Origin: Enterobacter sp. ENT03
GTDB taxonomy: Bacteria; Pseudomonadota; Gammaproteobacteria; Enterobacterales; Enterobacteriaceae
Direction of reading: 5' to 3'
Assembly: GCF_019218745.1 (NCBI RefSeq)
Contig: NZ_JAHUXA010000006.1
Span: forward strand, 124,001 to 188,000
Length of the DNA: 64,000 nt
Shown: piece after piece, positions 49,091 through 58,400 of the stretch
Layout of the letters: each line of letters opens with the position of its first letter
How positions within the stretch are numbered: the stretch's first letter is position 1
The notes under the pieces: generated by a model
What the model was told of the DNA's origin: nothing
What the model saw: the letters and a program-made list of their open reading frames with translations, nothing else
The model's database searches: none
Made by a program: the position numbers and the translations under genes

Positions 49091-50659
49091 TTACTTCGTT
49101 ACCTTGTCATACCAGACCATATCCGCATTCAGCCCTTGCTGGTAGCCCTTCACATTATCGCGCACCACGATCTGGGTTTTCCCCTGATCGACAAACACGT
49201 AGGGCGAATGATGCTGCAACTGTTCTTGCATTTTGCTGTACAGATCGAGGCGTTTTGCCGCATCCGGCTCCGCCACGGCGGCCAGCGTCTGCTTACTCAG
49301 CTCCGGGATCTGCCAGCCGTTCAGACCGGCCACTGTACTGGCTTTGCCATCGTTATAAGCAAAGGCGCTGGCGTTGGAATGGGCGTCAAAGTAGTCCGGG
49401 ATCCACAGACGGATCGCCGCCTGATGCTGCTTCGCCCGCACGCGGGCATACACCTGGCTGCCCGCCGCCGGTAACAGATCCACCTTCACGCCGCCCTGGG
49501 CGAAGCTCGCCTGCATCGACTGGGCAATGGTGATAAACGGCGGTTTGTTTTCCACATCCAGCGTGAAGTGGGCGTCTTTGATACCCGCTTTGGCGAGGAT
49601 TTCTTTCGCTTTCGCCGGATCAAATTTGAACGGGTTGGTTTCCAGCGCGCCCGGCAGACCCACCGGCAGGAAGCTCTGATGGATAAAATACTGGCCTTTC
49701 AGCAGATCTTTGGTGATGCCTTCATAATCCACCAGCCAGCGGGACGCTTCCCAGAATGCCGGATTATTCAGCAGCGGATTGGCACTGTTACCGGCGTTAA
49801 ACACCAGATAGTTCTGCTCGGCAGACGGGATGCTCAGCACCTGCACGCCTTTTTTGCCCTGCAACGCGCCAATCTGATCGGCACCCAAATCGCGGGCCAC
49901 ATCCGCATCGCCCTGCTCGATCAGCAGACGGCGCGACGCCGGATCCGGTACGTTTTTAATGATGATATTTTTCAGCTTAGGCGCGCCGCCCACAGCGTTG
50001 CTGTTGGCATCGAGCACAATCGCCTGATGCGGCTGATAGACACGCATTTTGAACGCGCCGCTGCCTGCTGAGTGCATCTTCAGCCAGGCGTTGCCGAAGT
50101 CATCGCCCTTAACATTTGCGGTCACCAGCTTCTCATCGACGATGGATGCAATCGGCGTGGAGAGAATATTCAGCGCCACCGCCGGGCTGACGTCTGCCGT
50201 CCAGTGCAGTTGCAGCGTATGGTCGTCGATTTTTTTCAGCTGATCATTGATGTTATCCGGCTGCCAGCCGAGGACGTTCAGAATAAAGGCCGGGGATTTA
50301 TTAAGCGTTACGGCGCGCTGATAAGAGAAGATGACATCTTCCGGGCGCAGCGGATTACCGGAAGCAAATTTTGCGTCCGGCTTCAGTTTGATGGTCAGGG
50401 TTTTGGCCGCCGGATCCGCCTGCCAGCTTTCGGCAAGGATCGGGTTCACTTTTTCAGGATTGTCACGATCCGGCTGCACCAGGCGCTGATAGAGGCTCGG
50501 CACGGTCTGAATACTGGAAAGCTCGTTCGCTTCCGCAGGATCGAGACTGACAATATCATCCAGCCCCTGCGCCACCACCAGCGTGTCTGGCGGCGTGGCA
50601 GCATGGCTGGCGGCTGACAGCGCGGTCAGCACCAGTAACGACAGCAATTTTTTGGTCAT
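49091..50659 (-). CDS. ABC importer solute-binding protein, family 5 (peptide/nickel type)
   Basis: 522 residues from ATG 50659, with AGGGA upstream. Signal peptide ~1-21 (KKLLSLLVLTALSAASHA), so periplasmic; no lipobox. SBP family 5 features: TLVVAQGLDDIVSLDPAEANEL, LAESWQADPAAKTLTIKLKPDAKFASGNPLRPEDVIFSYQR, and GSGAFKMRVYQPHQAIVLDAN. First gene of a complete importer (binding protein, two permeases, two ATPases). The ligand cannot be read from sequence: a peptide, or nickel- or opine-type metal chelate, are the usual options. It follows entD on the same strand with a dyad between them, and has no Fur box. Confidence 0.88.
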   Translation of the reverse strand: MTKKLLSLLVLTALSAASHAATPPDTLVVAQGLDDIVSLDPAEANELSSIQTVPSLYQRLVQPDRDNPEKVNPILAESWQADPAAKTLTIKLKPDAKFASGNPLRPEDVIFSYQRAVTLNKSPAFILNVLGWQPDNINDQLKKIDDHTLQLHWTADVSPAVALNILSTPIASIVDEKLVTANVKGDDFGNAWLKMHSAGSGAFKMRVYQPHQAIVLDANSNAVGGAPKLKNIIIKNVPDPASRRLLIEQGDADVARDLGADQIGALQGKKGVQVLSIPSAEQNYLVFNAGNSANPLLNNPAFWEASRWLVDYEGITKDLLKGQYFIHQSFLPVGLPGALETNPFKFDPAKAKEILAKAGIKDAHFTLDVENKPPFITIAQSMQASFAQGGVKVDLLPAAGSQVYARVRAKQHQAAIRLWIPDYFDAHSNASAFAYNDGKASTVAGLNGWQIPELSKQTLAAVAEPDAAKRLDLYSKMQEQLQHHSPYVFVDQGKTQIVVRDNVKGYQQGLNADMVWYDKVTK

Positions 50660-50751
50660 CAGCAATCCCTGTAAAGTAATGTAATGTGTTTGTTATGTTC
50701 CGCTACGTTATGGGGGATGAGATTTTCCTGAAAGTCATAATTTGACTTAGC

Positions 50752-50770
50752 TTATGCGAAAAACGCATAA
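50752..50770. promoter_or_regulatory. Inverted repeat upstream of the ABC importer operon
   Basis: TTATGCG-AAAAA-CGCATAA: perfect 7-bp arms, 5-nt spacer, six bases after the entD stop and ~95 bp before the binding-protein start. It could be an operator for the importer or an entD mRNA hairpin followed by no T-run. Confidence 0.4.
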
Positions 50771-50775
50771 CGCGG

Positions 50776-51411
50776 TTAATCCGCTGATAAGAGCGTGATG
50801 ACGTCCTGCGCAACGGCGCACCAGTCAGCCGTAACGGTGACGCCGGCCAGCGCCGGGCAAAAGCGGGCGGAAAGGGTCAGCCGGAGCTGCGTGTCAGTGA
50901 GTGCCGTCACTCTGGCGCTGGCAAAGCCAGGCCAGGGCAGGGCGCGGTCGGAAAAGGCTTTATAAAGGCTCTCTTTCGCGGAAAACGCCAGCGTGACCGC
51001 CAGCGGCAAGGGCAGGCCGGAGGCGACCAGCACCGCACGTTCATCCGCATCGACAATGCTGTCTGCCAGTTCGGCGCACAGCGCAGCGTCGAGGCAGCGT
51101 TCAATATCCACTCCCACAGGTTGTGACGCGACGACGGCCAGCGCCGTGGTACCGCTGTGGCTGATGCTGCCAAAAATCCCCGCGGGCCAGTCGGGCGCAC
51201 CGTTTGCGCCGATGGCGGGAATAACCCCCATTGCGTGAAAGGCCGCCAGTCTGCCCGCCAGGTGTTCCCGCTGGCGCTTAGGTGATGTGTGGCGTAACTG
51301 TGCATGGTGCGGCAGCCAGAACAGATCGGCGTCGCGCCAGGTGGTGGGATCGAAGTCGATGCGGTGCAGGGTAAGGCCAGCAAGGGGGAGCGTGGTGTGA
51401 TGATAATCCAT
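50776..51411 (-). CDS. entD: Enterobactin synthase phosphopantetheinyl transferase EntD
   Basis: 211 residues (K-12: ~206). It attaches 4'-phosphopantetheine to the carrier domains of EntB and EntF. The Sfp/EntD-family motifs are clear: HLAGRLAAFHAMG near residue 49, SISHSGTTALAVV, the Mg-binding GVDIERC (~108-114) and FSAKESLYKAF (~156-166). Same strand as fepA with REP units between; in K-12 fepA-entD is one Fur-regulated transcript. Unlike in K-12 the next gene is the ABC importer, not hokE/ybdK. Confidence 0.95.
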   Translation of the reverse strand: MDYHHTTLPLAGLTLHRIDFDPTTWRDADLFWLPHHAQLRHTSPKRQREHLAGRLAAFHAMGVIPAIGANGAPDWPAGIFGSISHSGTTALAVVASQPVGVDIERCLDAALCAELADSIVDADERAVLVASGLPLPLAVTLAFSAKESLYKAFSDRALPWPGFASARVTALTDTQLRLTLSARFCPALAGVTVTADWCAVAQDVITLLSAD

Positions 51412-51428
51412 TATTTATCCCGCTGTTC

Positions 51429-51575
51429 GTAGGCCCGGCAAGCGTGCGCCGCCGGGCGGTTCGTGGTGCACCGAGCCCGCGGTTTTGTGCCGGGTGGCGC
51501 TGTGCTTACCCGGCCTACATTATGTCGAAGATAACCGATCACAGGCCCGGCAAGCCTGCGCCGCCGGGCATTATG
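51429..51575. repeat. REP cluster between entD and fepA
   Basis: Three REP units: GTAGGCCCGGCAAGCGTGCG..., an inverted GCCGGGTGGCGCTGTGCTTACC..., and CAGGCCCGGCAAGCCTGCGCC..., in the 174-bp gap of the fepA-entD transcript. They may protect the fepA message and uncouple it from entD. Confidence 0.88.
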
Positions 51576-51585
51576 TCACCTTATA

Positions 51586-53820
51586 TCAGAAGTGCGTATT
51601 CACACCCATAAACCAGGTGCGGCCAGACTCATTGAAGGTTTCCGCCCCCGCGCCGTACATATAGCCCGTCGCGCCGCCGGTGGTCTGGGCGTTGCCCGCG
51701 CGCCAGTGGCGCTTATCGAACAGGTTATTCACCCCGCCGGTCAGACTGACGTTTTTCGTCACGTCCCAGGTTCCGCTCAGGCCGACAATACTGTACGGGC
51801 TGACTTCGTTGGTTTCGGAGCCGGTGGTCGGTTCACCCTTGTAGTTGAATTTCTTCGGCTGCTGCTTGCCGTACCAGGTGAAGGTGGATTGCAGCGACAC
51901 ATCCTCACGCACCTGCCAGCTGAGGGTGGAGTTCAGCGTATACTGCGGAATAATCGACAGGCGCTCGCCGGTCTCTTTATTCTTACTTTGCAGCATATAC
52001 GTGAGGTTATTGCTCCAGGTGACCGCTTCTGACACCGGCACGTTCAGCGTGCCTTCCAGACCTTCTACCACCGCTTTGGGCACGTTATCCCACTGGTAAA
52101 TATCGGTCTTCAGCGCGCCCTGCTGCGTCTGCCCGACCGGCACATAGCCCGCTTCGATTTTGTTACGGTAGTCGTTACGGAACCAGGTCACACCCGCCAG
52201 CCAGCCGTCGCGTTTAAACTCAAGGCCGATCTCTTTGTTGATGCTGGTTTCCGCTTTCATGTCGTCATTACCCTGCATATAGCAGCCGGTCCCCACCGGA
52301 CTGGCGTAGCAGCCCTGACCACGACTATACAGAATATAGTTCGGGTTAGTCTGGTACAGGCTCGGCGCTTTATAGGCACGGGCGATGCCCATCTTCAGGG
52401 TGAAGTCATCCCCCAGCCCCTGGGAGAGGTTCAGCGACGGGCTCCAGTTATTACCAACCACCGTGTGGTGATCAAAACGCAGCGCCGGGGTCAGCATGGT
52501 GCTGTCGGTCAGCTCCATGTTGTCTTCAGCGAACAGCGAGAAGATCTCCGCGCTGGAGTAGGGGCTGCGACCAGTGCTGTCAAAGCCGGGGATCGCGCCG
52601 CCAGCCAGCGCCTGGGTATTCGACGCTAAATCCTTCATGCGCTGCTGGTTCCATTCGGTACCCAGCGTCAGGTTCTGGTTGAACAGCCAGTCAAAGGGGA
52701 TATTGACTTCGCTGTGCAGCGTCACATCAGCCAGATCAATATCGCTGAATTTCTCGCTGTTAAACAGGCCTTCCGTACCGCCCGCCAGTCCTTCGCCCAG
52801 ACGCGAGTTGCGCGTGTGCTCGTACTGCGCCCAGTTGCTGGTGGTGACGCCGTTTTCCCAGCCGCCTTTCCAGGTGACGGCATAGTTCTGGCGATACAGA
52901 CGGTTCGTCTCTTTGCCGTAATATTTTTGTACCAGGCCGTTGGTTTTGTTGTCGTTATTGGTGTTCTGCGTGTCGCCCGCATAGAGGTTGTTCTGGCGGC
53001 TGTAGCCCGCCTCAAACTCCAGGGAGTGCATCGGCGCAAAGTCCCAGCGCAGCACACCGTTGATATTTTTGTTTTCCACGCCTTCCCGTCCGGCGGCGAG
53101 GGTATCGCTGTAAATGCCGGTACGTTCCGACTGGTGGCCTTTGTTGATGTCCCACGCATCGGCCTGGGTTTTATCCAGATCCCCCATCAGGCGGAAGCTG
53201 AAATCCCCGCCGAGTGGGCCGGTAAGGCTGAAATCGGTGCGTTTGGTCGCGCCTTCGGCTTTATGTTCCGGGGCATTGAAATAGGTATTCCATGAGCCGT
53301 GCCAGTCGCTGCTGACCGGTTTGGTGATGATGTTCACCACGCCGCCTGCTGCGCCGTTGCCATAACGCGCCGCCGCCGGGCCACGGATCACCTCGATACG
53401 TTCAATCATCTCCGGCGGTACCCAGCCGGTGTCGCCGCGGGTATCGCGCTCGCCGCGCCAGCCCAGACGCACCGAATTACGGCTGGTGACCGGTTTGCCG
53501 TCGATGAGGATCAGCGTGTTTTCCGGCCCCATACCGCGAATATCGATCTGGCGATTGTTACCGCGCTGGCCGCTGGTGGCGTTGCCGGTGAGGTTGACGC
53601 CCGGCATGGTGCGGATGATTTCGGCGACATCGCGCGCGGGCGGATTTTTGCGGATCTCATCGGCGGTGATGGTGGAGACGCCCGGTGCCTGTAAGTTCTG
53701 CTGCGCGGCGGTGACCACAATGGTGTCATCGTTGTCGGTTTCTGCCGCGTAGACCGGCAGTGCTACCCCTGAGATACCCAAATGAACCAGGACGGCCAGG
53801 GTATTAAATTTATTATTCAT
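51586..53820 (-). CDS. fepA: Ferric enterobactin outer-membrane receptor FepA
   Basis: 744 residues from ATG 53820 (MNNKFNTLAVLVHLGISG), with CAGGT upstream; frames reaching to 53958 cover the Fur boxes and are rejected. Signal peptide cut near VYA-AE. TonB box DDTIVV directly after. Plug domain with QRGNNRQIDIRGMGPENTLILIDGKPV and RGPAAARYGNGAAGGVVNI, then a 22-strand barrel ending in the terminal Phe (GVNTHF). The K-12 protein is 746 residues. It imports ferric enterobactin with TonB energy and can be a receptor for colicins B and D in E. coli. Divergent from fes. Confidence 0.97.
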   Translation of the reverse strand: MNNKFNTLAVLVHLGISGVALPVYAAETDNDDTIVVTAAQQNLQAPGVSTITADEIRKNPPARDVAEIIRTMPGVNLTGNATSGQRGNNRQIDIRGMGPENTLILIDGKPVTSRNSVRLGWRGERDTRGDTGWVPPEMIERIEVIRGPAAARYGNGAAGGVVNIITKPVSSDWHGSWNTYFNAPEHKAEGATKRTDFSLTGPLGGDFSFRLMGDLDKTQADAWDINKGHQSERTGIYSDTLAAGREGVENKNINGVLRWDFAPMHSLEFEAGYSRQNNLYAGDTQNTNNDNKTNGLVQKYYGKETNRLYRQNYAVTWKGGWENGVTTSNWAQYEHTRNSRLGEGLAGGTEGLFNSEKFSDIDLADVTLHSEVNIPFDWLFNQNLTLGTEWNQQRMKDLASNTQALAGGAIPGFDSTGRSPYSSAEIFSLFAEDNMELTDSTMLTPALRFDHHTVVGNNWSPSLNLSQGLGDDFTLKMGIARAYKAPSLYQTNPNYILYSRGQGCYASPVGTGCYMQGNDDMKAETSINKEIGLEFKRDGWLAGVTWFRNDYRNKIEAGYVPVGQTQQGALKTDIYQWDNVPKAVVEGLEGTLNVPVSEAVTWSNNLTYMLQSKNKETGERLSIIPQYTLNSTLSWQVREDVSLQSTFTWYGKQQPKKFNYKGEPTTGSETNEVSPYSIVGLSGTWDVTKNVSLTGGVNNLFDKRHWRAGNAQTTGGATGYMYGAGAETFNESGRTWFMGVNTHF

Positions 53821-53922
53821 GTTATTACCTGAGTTTTTTGCCAGCTTTTGCATCCTGCAAACGCGCACGGCTAACCGAATAGAGTGAAAGACGCGCATCC
53901 TGCCGCGCGCCAATACGCTATT

Positions 53923-53941
53923 GCAAATGAAAATAGTTATC
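53923..53941. promoter_or_regulatory. Fur box in the fepA/fes divergent region
   Basis: GCAAATGAAAATAGTTATC matches 14 of 19 positions of the Fur consensus GATAATGATAATCATTATC. An overlapping second match (AGTTATCAATAATATTATC, 12 of 19, from 53936) extends it, a pattern typical of multimeric Fur binding. In K-12 this shared region controls both genes by iron. Confidence 0.85.
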
Positions 53942-54005
53942 AATAATATTATCGACAATTGTTGTCTTACAGCAACATTCTGCGACGCAAATGGGGTCTA
54001 AAACG

Positions 54006-55220
54006 GTGACAACACAGGTTACGGGCAGCGACGCCTGGTGGAATGAAAAGCACGGGCCGGAATGGCACCGTGAGAGTGAAGACACGTATCAGGTCACCTT
54101 CTGGTGGCGCGATCCCTATGGCAGCGACGCCACGTCCCCGCTGCGCCACGTCTGGATTTACATCACCGGCGTGACCGATCATCATCAGCAATCCACGCCG
54201 CAATCCCTGCGCCGTCTTGCCGGAACGGATGTCTGGTGCTGGCAAACGACGCTGCCCGCGCGCTGGCGCGGCAGCTACTGTTTTATTCCCAGTGAAAACG
54301 AAAATGACTTTGCCGCGGCGGTGTTTAGCGGCCCGGTGCCGGATCGGCTGGCGCTGCGTGAAGGATGGCGCGGTCTGCTGTCAAAGGCGATCGCCGATCC
54401 GCTGAATAACGATTCCTGGCGTGGCGGGCGCGGTCACGCGATGTCCGCGCTGCAAATGCCGGAGGCTCCCTTGCAGCCGGGATGGGATCGCCCCGATACG
54501 CCGTTTACGCCGCCGGTCTGTATCACCTGGCAGAGCGCGATACTGAAAAACCGCCGCCGGGTATGGATCTACACCACCGGCGAGACGAATGCCGATACGC
54601 CGCTGGCCATTCTGCTCGACGGGCAGTTCTGGGCGGAAAGTATGCCCGTCTGGCCCGCGCTGGCCGCGCTCACCGCCGATCGCCAGTTGCCGCCCGCCAT
54701 TTACGTGCTGATCGACGCGATCAACAACGATACCCGCAACCGCGAGCTGCCCTGTAATGCGGATTTCTGGCACGCCGTGCAACAGGAATTACTGCCGCTG
54801 ATCCACGCCCGCACGCCGTTCAGCGCTGATCCTGCGCGAACCCTCGTCGCCGGACAAAGTTTCGGCGGTCTGGCGGCACTGTACGCCGGGCTTAACTGGC
54901 CGCAGCGGTTTGGCTGCGTGCTGAGCCAGTCGGGATCCTACTGGTGGCCGAGCCGCAGCGCGCCGGAGGACGGCGAGCTTATCGGCCAGCTGCAACGCGG
55001 CGAGGTCAGCGCGCGCGGGCTGCGCATTGTGCTGGAAGCAGGTAAACGCGAGCCGCTGATCTGGCGTGCTAATCAGACGCTGCTGACGCGATTAAAAGAT
55101 ACCCCGCAAACTTTGCTGTGGCGTGAGGTTGACGGCGGGCACGATGCCCTGTGCTGGCGCGGCGGTCTGACCGCCGGGCTGATCGCGCTCTGGCAGTCCC
55201 TGCCTCCCGCCACGCCATAA
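54006..55220 (+). CDS. fes: Enterochelin esterase Fes
   Basis: 404 residues from GTG 54006 (VTTQVTGSDAWW), which aligns residue for residue with K-12 MTALKVGSESWW; an ATG at 53991 is also in frame and has no better ribosome site. An N-terminal beta domain (FWWRDPYGS, YITGVTDHHQQS) precedes an alpha/beta-hydrolase domain: catalytic Ser in VAGQSFGGLAALYAG, Asp/His near the C-terminus in VDGGHDALCWRGG. It cuts ferric enterobactin to free iron in the cytoplasm. It starts the fes-ybdZ-entF operon. Confidence 0.95.
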   Translation: MTTQVTGSDAWWNEKHGPEWHRESEDTYQVTFWWRDPYGSDATSPLRHVWIYITGVTDHHQQSTPQSLRRLAGTDVWCWQTTLPARWRGSYCFIPSENENDFAAAVFSGPVPDRLALREGWRGLLSKAIADPLNNDSWRGGRGHAMSALQMPEAPLQPGWDRPDTPFTPPVCITWQSAILKNRRRVWIYTTGETNADTPLAILLDGQFWAESMPVWPALAALTADRQLPPAIYVLIDAINNDTRNRELPCNADFWHAVQQELLPLIHARTPFSADPARTLVAGQSFGGLAALYAGLNWPQRFGCVLSQSGSYWWPSRSAPEDGELIGQLQRGEVSARGLRIVLEAGKREPLIWRANQTLLTRLKDTPQTLLWREVDGGHDALCWRGGLTAGLIALWQSLPPATP

Positions 55221-55244
55221 GCCGTTACCTCACAGGAGCCAGGT

Positions 55245-55448
55245 ATGGAATTCAGTAATCCCTTCGATAACGCCCAGGGACACTTTTATATTCTGCAAAA
55301 TGCACAGCAGCAGTTCAGCCTGTGGCCGCAGCAGTGCGCGCTGCCGGAAGGCTGGCGCGTGATCGGTGAGCCGCAACCGCTGGAGGCCTGCAACGCCTGG
55401 CTGACGGCCCAGTGGCAGACCTTAACCCCTGCGCATTACGCGCGCTGA
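55245..55448 (+). CDS. ybdZ: MbtH-like protein YbdZ
   Basis: 67 residues (K-12: 72). MbtH-family helper that binds and stabilises the adenylation domain of EntF. The signature is present: NPFDNAQGHFYILQNAQQQFSLWP and ALPEGWRVI, with the conserved Trp residues (SLWP, GWRV, NAWLTAQW). AGGAG lies 10 bp before the ATG. entF starts 9 bp downstream. Confidence 0.95.
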   Translation: MEFSNPFDNAQGHFYILQNAQQQFSLWPQQCALPEGWRVIGEPQPLEACNAWLTAQWQTLTPAHYAR

Positions 55449-55457
55449 GGAACCCGC

Positions 55458-58400
55458 ATGTCCGCTCGACTCCCCTTAGTTGCCGCTCAGCCCGGGATCT
55501 GGATGGCTGAAAAACTCTCGACGCTGCCCAACGCCTGGAGCGTGGCGCACTATGTTGACATCACCCCTGCCGCGCTGGATGCGCCTTTGCTCTGCGAAGC
55601 GATTACCACCGGCATGATGCAGGCCGACACGCTGCGTATGCGCTTTGTGGAAGATAACGGCGAGGTGTTCCAGTACGTTGACGAGACGCTGGCCCTTGCC
55701 GCGCCGGTGATAGTCGATGTGCGCGACGCCGCCTGTCCACACCGCGCCGCGCTGGCGCACATGCAGGCGGATCTGGCTCAGAACCTGCGTGTCGACAGCG
55801 GCAGGCCGCTGGTGCATCACGCGCTGATACGCCTCGCCGACGATCGCTGGTACTGGTATCAGCGCTATCACCATTTGCTGGTGGATGGCTTCAGCTTCCC
55901 CGCCATTACCCGCCAGATCGCCGCCATTTATCGTGCCTGGCGTAACGGCGAACCGACGCCGTCGTCGCCATTTACCCCTTTTGCGGACGTGGTGGACGAG
56001 TACCAGCGCTACCGCGACAGCGAGGCGTACGTCCGTGATGGCGCATTCTGGGGCGAGGTGAAACGCACGCTGCCGCCGCCGGTATCGCTTTCCGGCACGC
56101 CGCTGTCGGGCAGCTCCAGGACCCCCGATATTCTGCGTCTCAAACAGACGCTGGATGCTGAGGCATTCTCGCGACTTGCCGCCAGCGCGCCGGGCTGCCA
56201 GCGGGCCGATCTCGCGCTGGCGTTAGTGGCGCTGTGGCTAGGAAGGCTATGTGGACGCCTGGACTATGCGGCGGGCTTTATCTTTATGCGCCGTATGGGA
56301 TCGGCGGCGCTGACCGCCACCGGCCCGGTGCTGAACGTACTGCCCCTCGCGGTCAATATTGATGCGCAGGAGACGCTGCCTGCGCTTGCGCAAAAACTGG
56401 CTGCCAGCCTGAAAAGAATGCGCCGCCATCAGCGTTACGACGCCGAGCAGATCGTGCGTGACGCCGGGCGTGCCGCAGGGGATGAACCGCTGTTTGGCCC
56501 GGTGTTTAACGTCAAAATGTTTGATTACCAGCTGGCACTCGACGGCGTAGCGGGCAGCACCCACACGCTGGCAACCGGGCCGGTTAAGGATCTGGAGATC
56601 GCCCTGATCCCGGACGAGGAGGGCGGCCTCACTATTGAGGTGCTGGCGAACCCTCAGCGTTACGATGAAAACACGCTTAACGCCCATGCCGCACGGCTCG
56701 ACGCGCTGTTGCGCCAGTTTGCCGCAGCGCCTGATCTGCGCTGTGGCGATGCGCAGCTGATTTCCGCCGCGGAGCGTGCGCAGATTGGCCGCGTTAACGA
56801 TACCGGCATCATGCTGCCGGAAACCACCCTCAGTCAGCTGGTGGCCGCTCAGACGCGCAAAACGCCCGACGCGCCTGCGCTGGCGGATGCCCGCTGGCAG
56901 TTCAGCTACCGCGAGATGCGCCAGCAGGTGATTGCGCTGGCGCAACGCTTGCGCGAGCAGGGCGTGCAGCCCGGCGACAGCGTGGCGGTGGCGCTGCCGC
57001 GCTCGGTATTTCTGACGCTGGCGCTGCATGCCATTGTCGAAGCGGGGGCCGCCTGGCTGCCGCTCGATACCGGCTATCCTGACGATCGTCTGCACATGAT
57101 GCTGGAAGATGCCCGCCCGCGGCTGCTGATTACCGCCCCGGATCAACAGGGGCGCTTTGCCGATCTGCCGGATCTGAAAACGCTGTGCTACACCGCGCCG
57201 CTGCCGGTGAGCGAAGCGCAGGGGCTGGATCTCTCACGCCCGCAGCACACGGCGTACATTATTTTCACCTCCGGATCTACCGGCCGCCCGAAAGGGGTGA
57301 TGGTCGGGCAGATGGCGATTGTGAACCGTCTGCTGTGGATGCAGGACGCCTATCCGCTCAGCGCCGCCGACGTGGTGGCGCAAAAAACGCCGTGCAGTTT
57401 TGACGTCTCGGTGTGGGAATTCTTCTGGCCGTTTATCGCCGGGGCACAACTGGTGATGGCGGAGCCGGACGCGCACCGCGATCCCCAGGCGCTGCAACAC
57501 TTCTTCGCCCAGTGGGGCGTGACCACCACCCATTTTGTGCCGTCAATGCTGGCGGCCTTTGTCGCCGCGCTGACCCCGGAAACCGCCCGTGCAAGCTGCC
57601 GCACGCTGAAACAGGTGTTCTGTAGCGGCGAAGCGTTACCGGCGGATCTGTGCCGGGAGTGGGAGCAGCTCACCGGCGCGCCGCTGCATAACCTGTATGG
57701 CCCGACGGAAGCGGCGGTGGACGTCAGCTGGTATCCGGCCCACGGCGAGGCGCTGGCGGCGGTCACCGGCAACAGCGTGCCGATTGGTTTTCCGGTATGG
57801 AATACCGGTCTGCGTATCCTCGACGCCATGATGCAGCCCGTGCCGCCGGGCGTGGCGGGTGATCTCTACCTCACCGGCATTCAGCTGGCGCAGGGGTATC
57901 TGGGGCGCGCCGATCTCACCGCCAGCCGTTTTATTGCCGATCCTTTTGCGCCGGGAGAGCGCATGTACCGCACCGGTGATGTCGCGCGCTGGCTGGATAA
58001 CGGCGCGGTGGAATACCTCGGGCGCAGTGACGATCAGCTGAAAATTCGCGGCCAGCGTATTGAACTGGGCGAAATCGATCGCGTGATGCAGAGTCTGCCG
58101 GACGTGGCGCAGGCGGTGGCGCACGCCTGCGTACTCAATCAGGCAACAACCGGCGGCGGCGATGCGCGGCAACTGGTAGGGTATCTGGTTTCCGAATCGG
58201 GCCTGCCGCTGGATCGCGATGCGTTGCGCGAGCAGCTCTCCGCGCGGTTGCCGCCGCATATGGTGCCGGTGGTGTTGGTGCAGGTGGCGGAACTGCCGCT
58301 CAGCGCCAACGGTAAACTGGATCGTAAAGCGCTGCCGCTGCCGGAGATGACGGCGAAACCCGGTGGACGTGCACCGCATTCGGCCAGCGAGATCCGCGTG

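Noticed and set aside
56247-57146. 299-codon minus-strand frame inside entF
   Set aside because: Antisense shadow of an intact NRPS gene.
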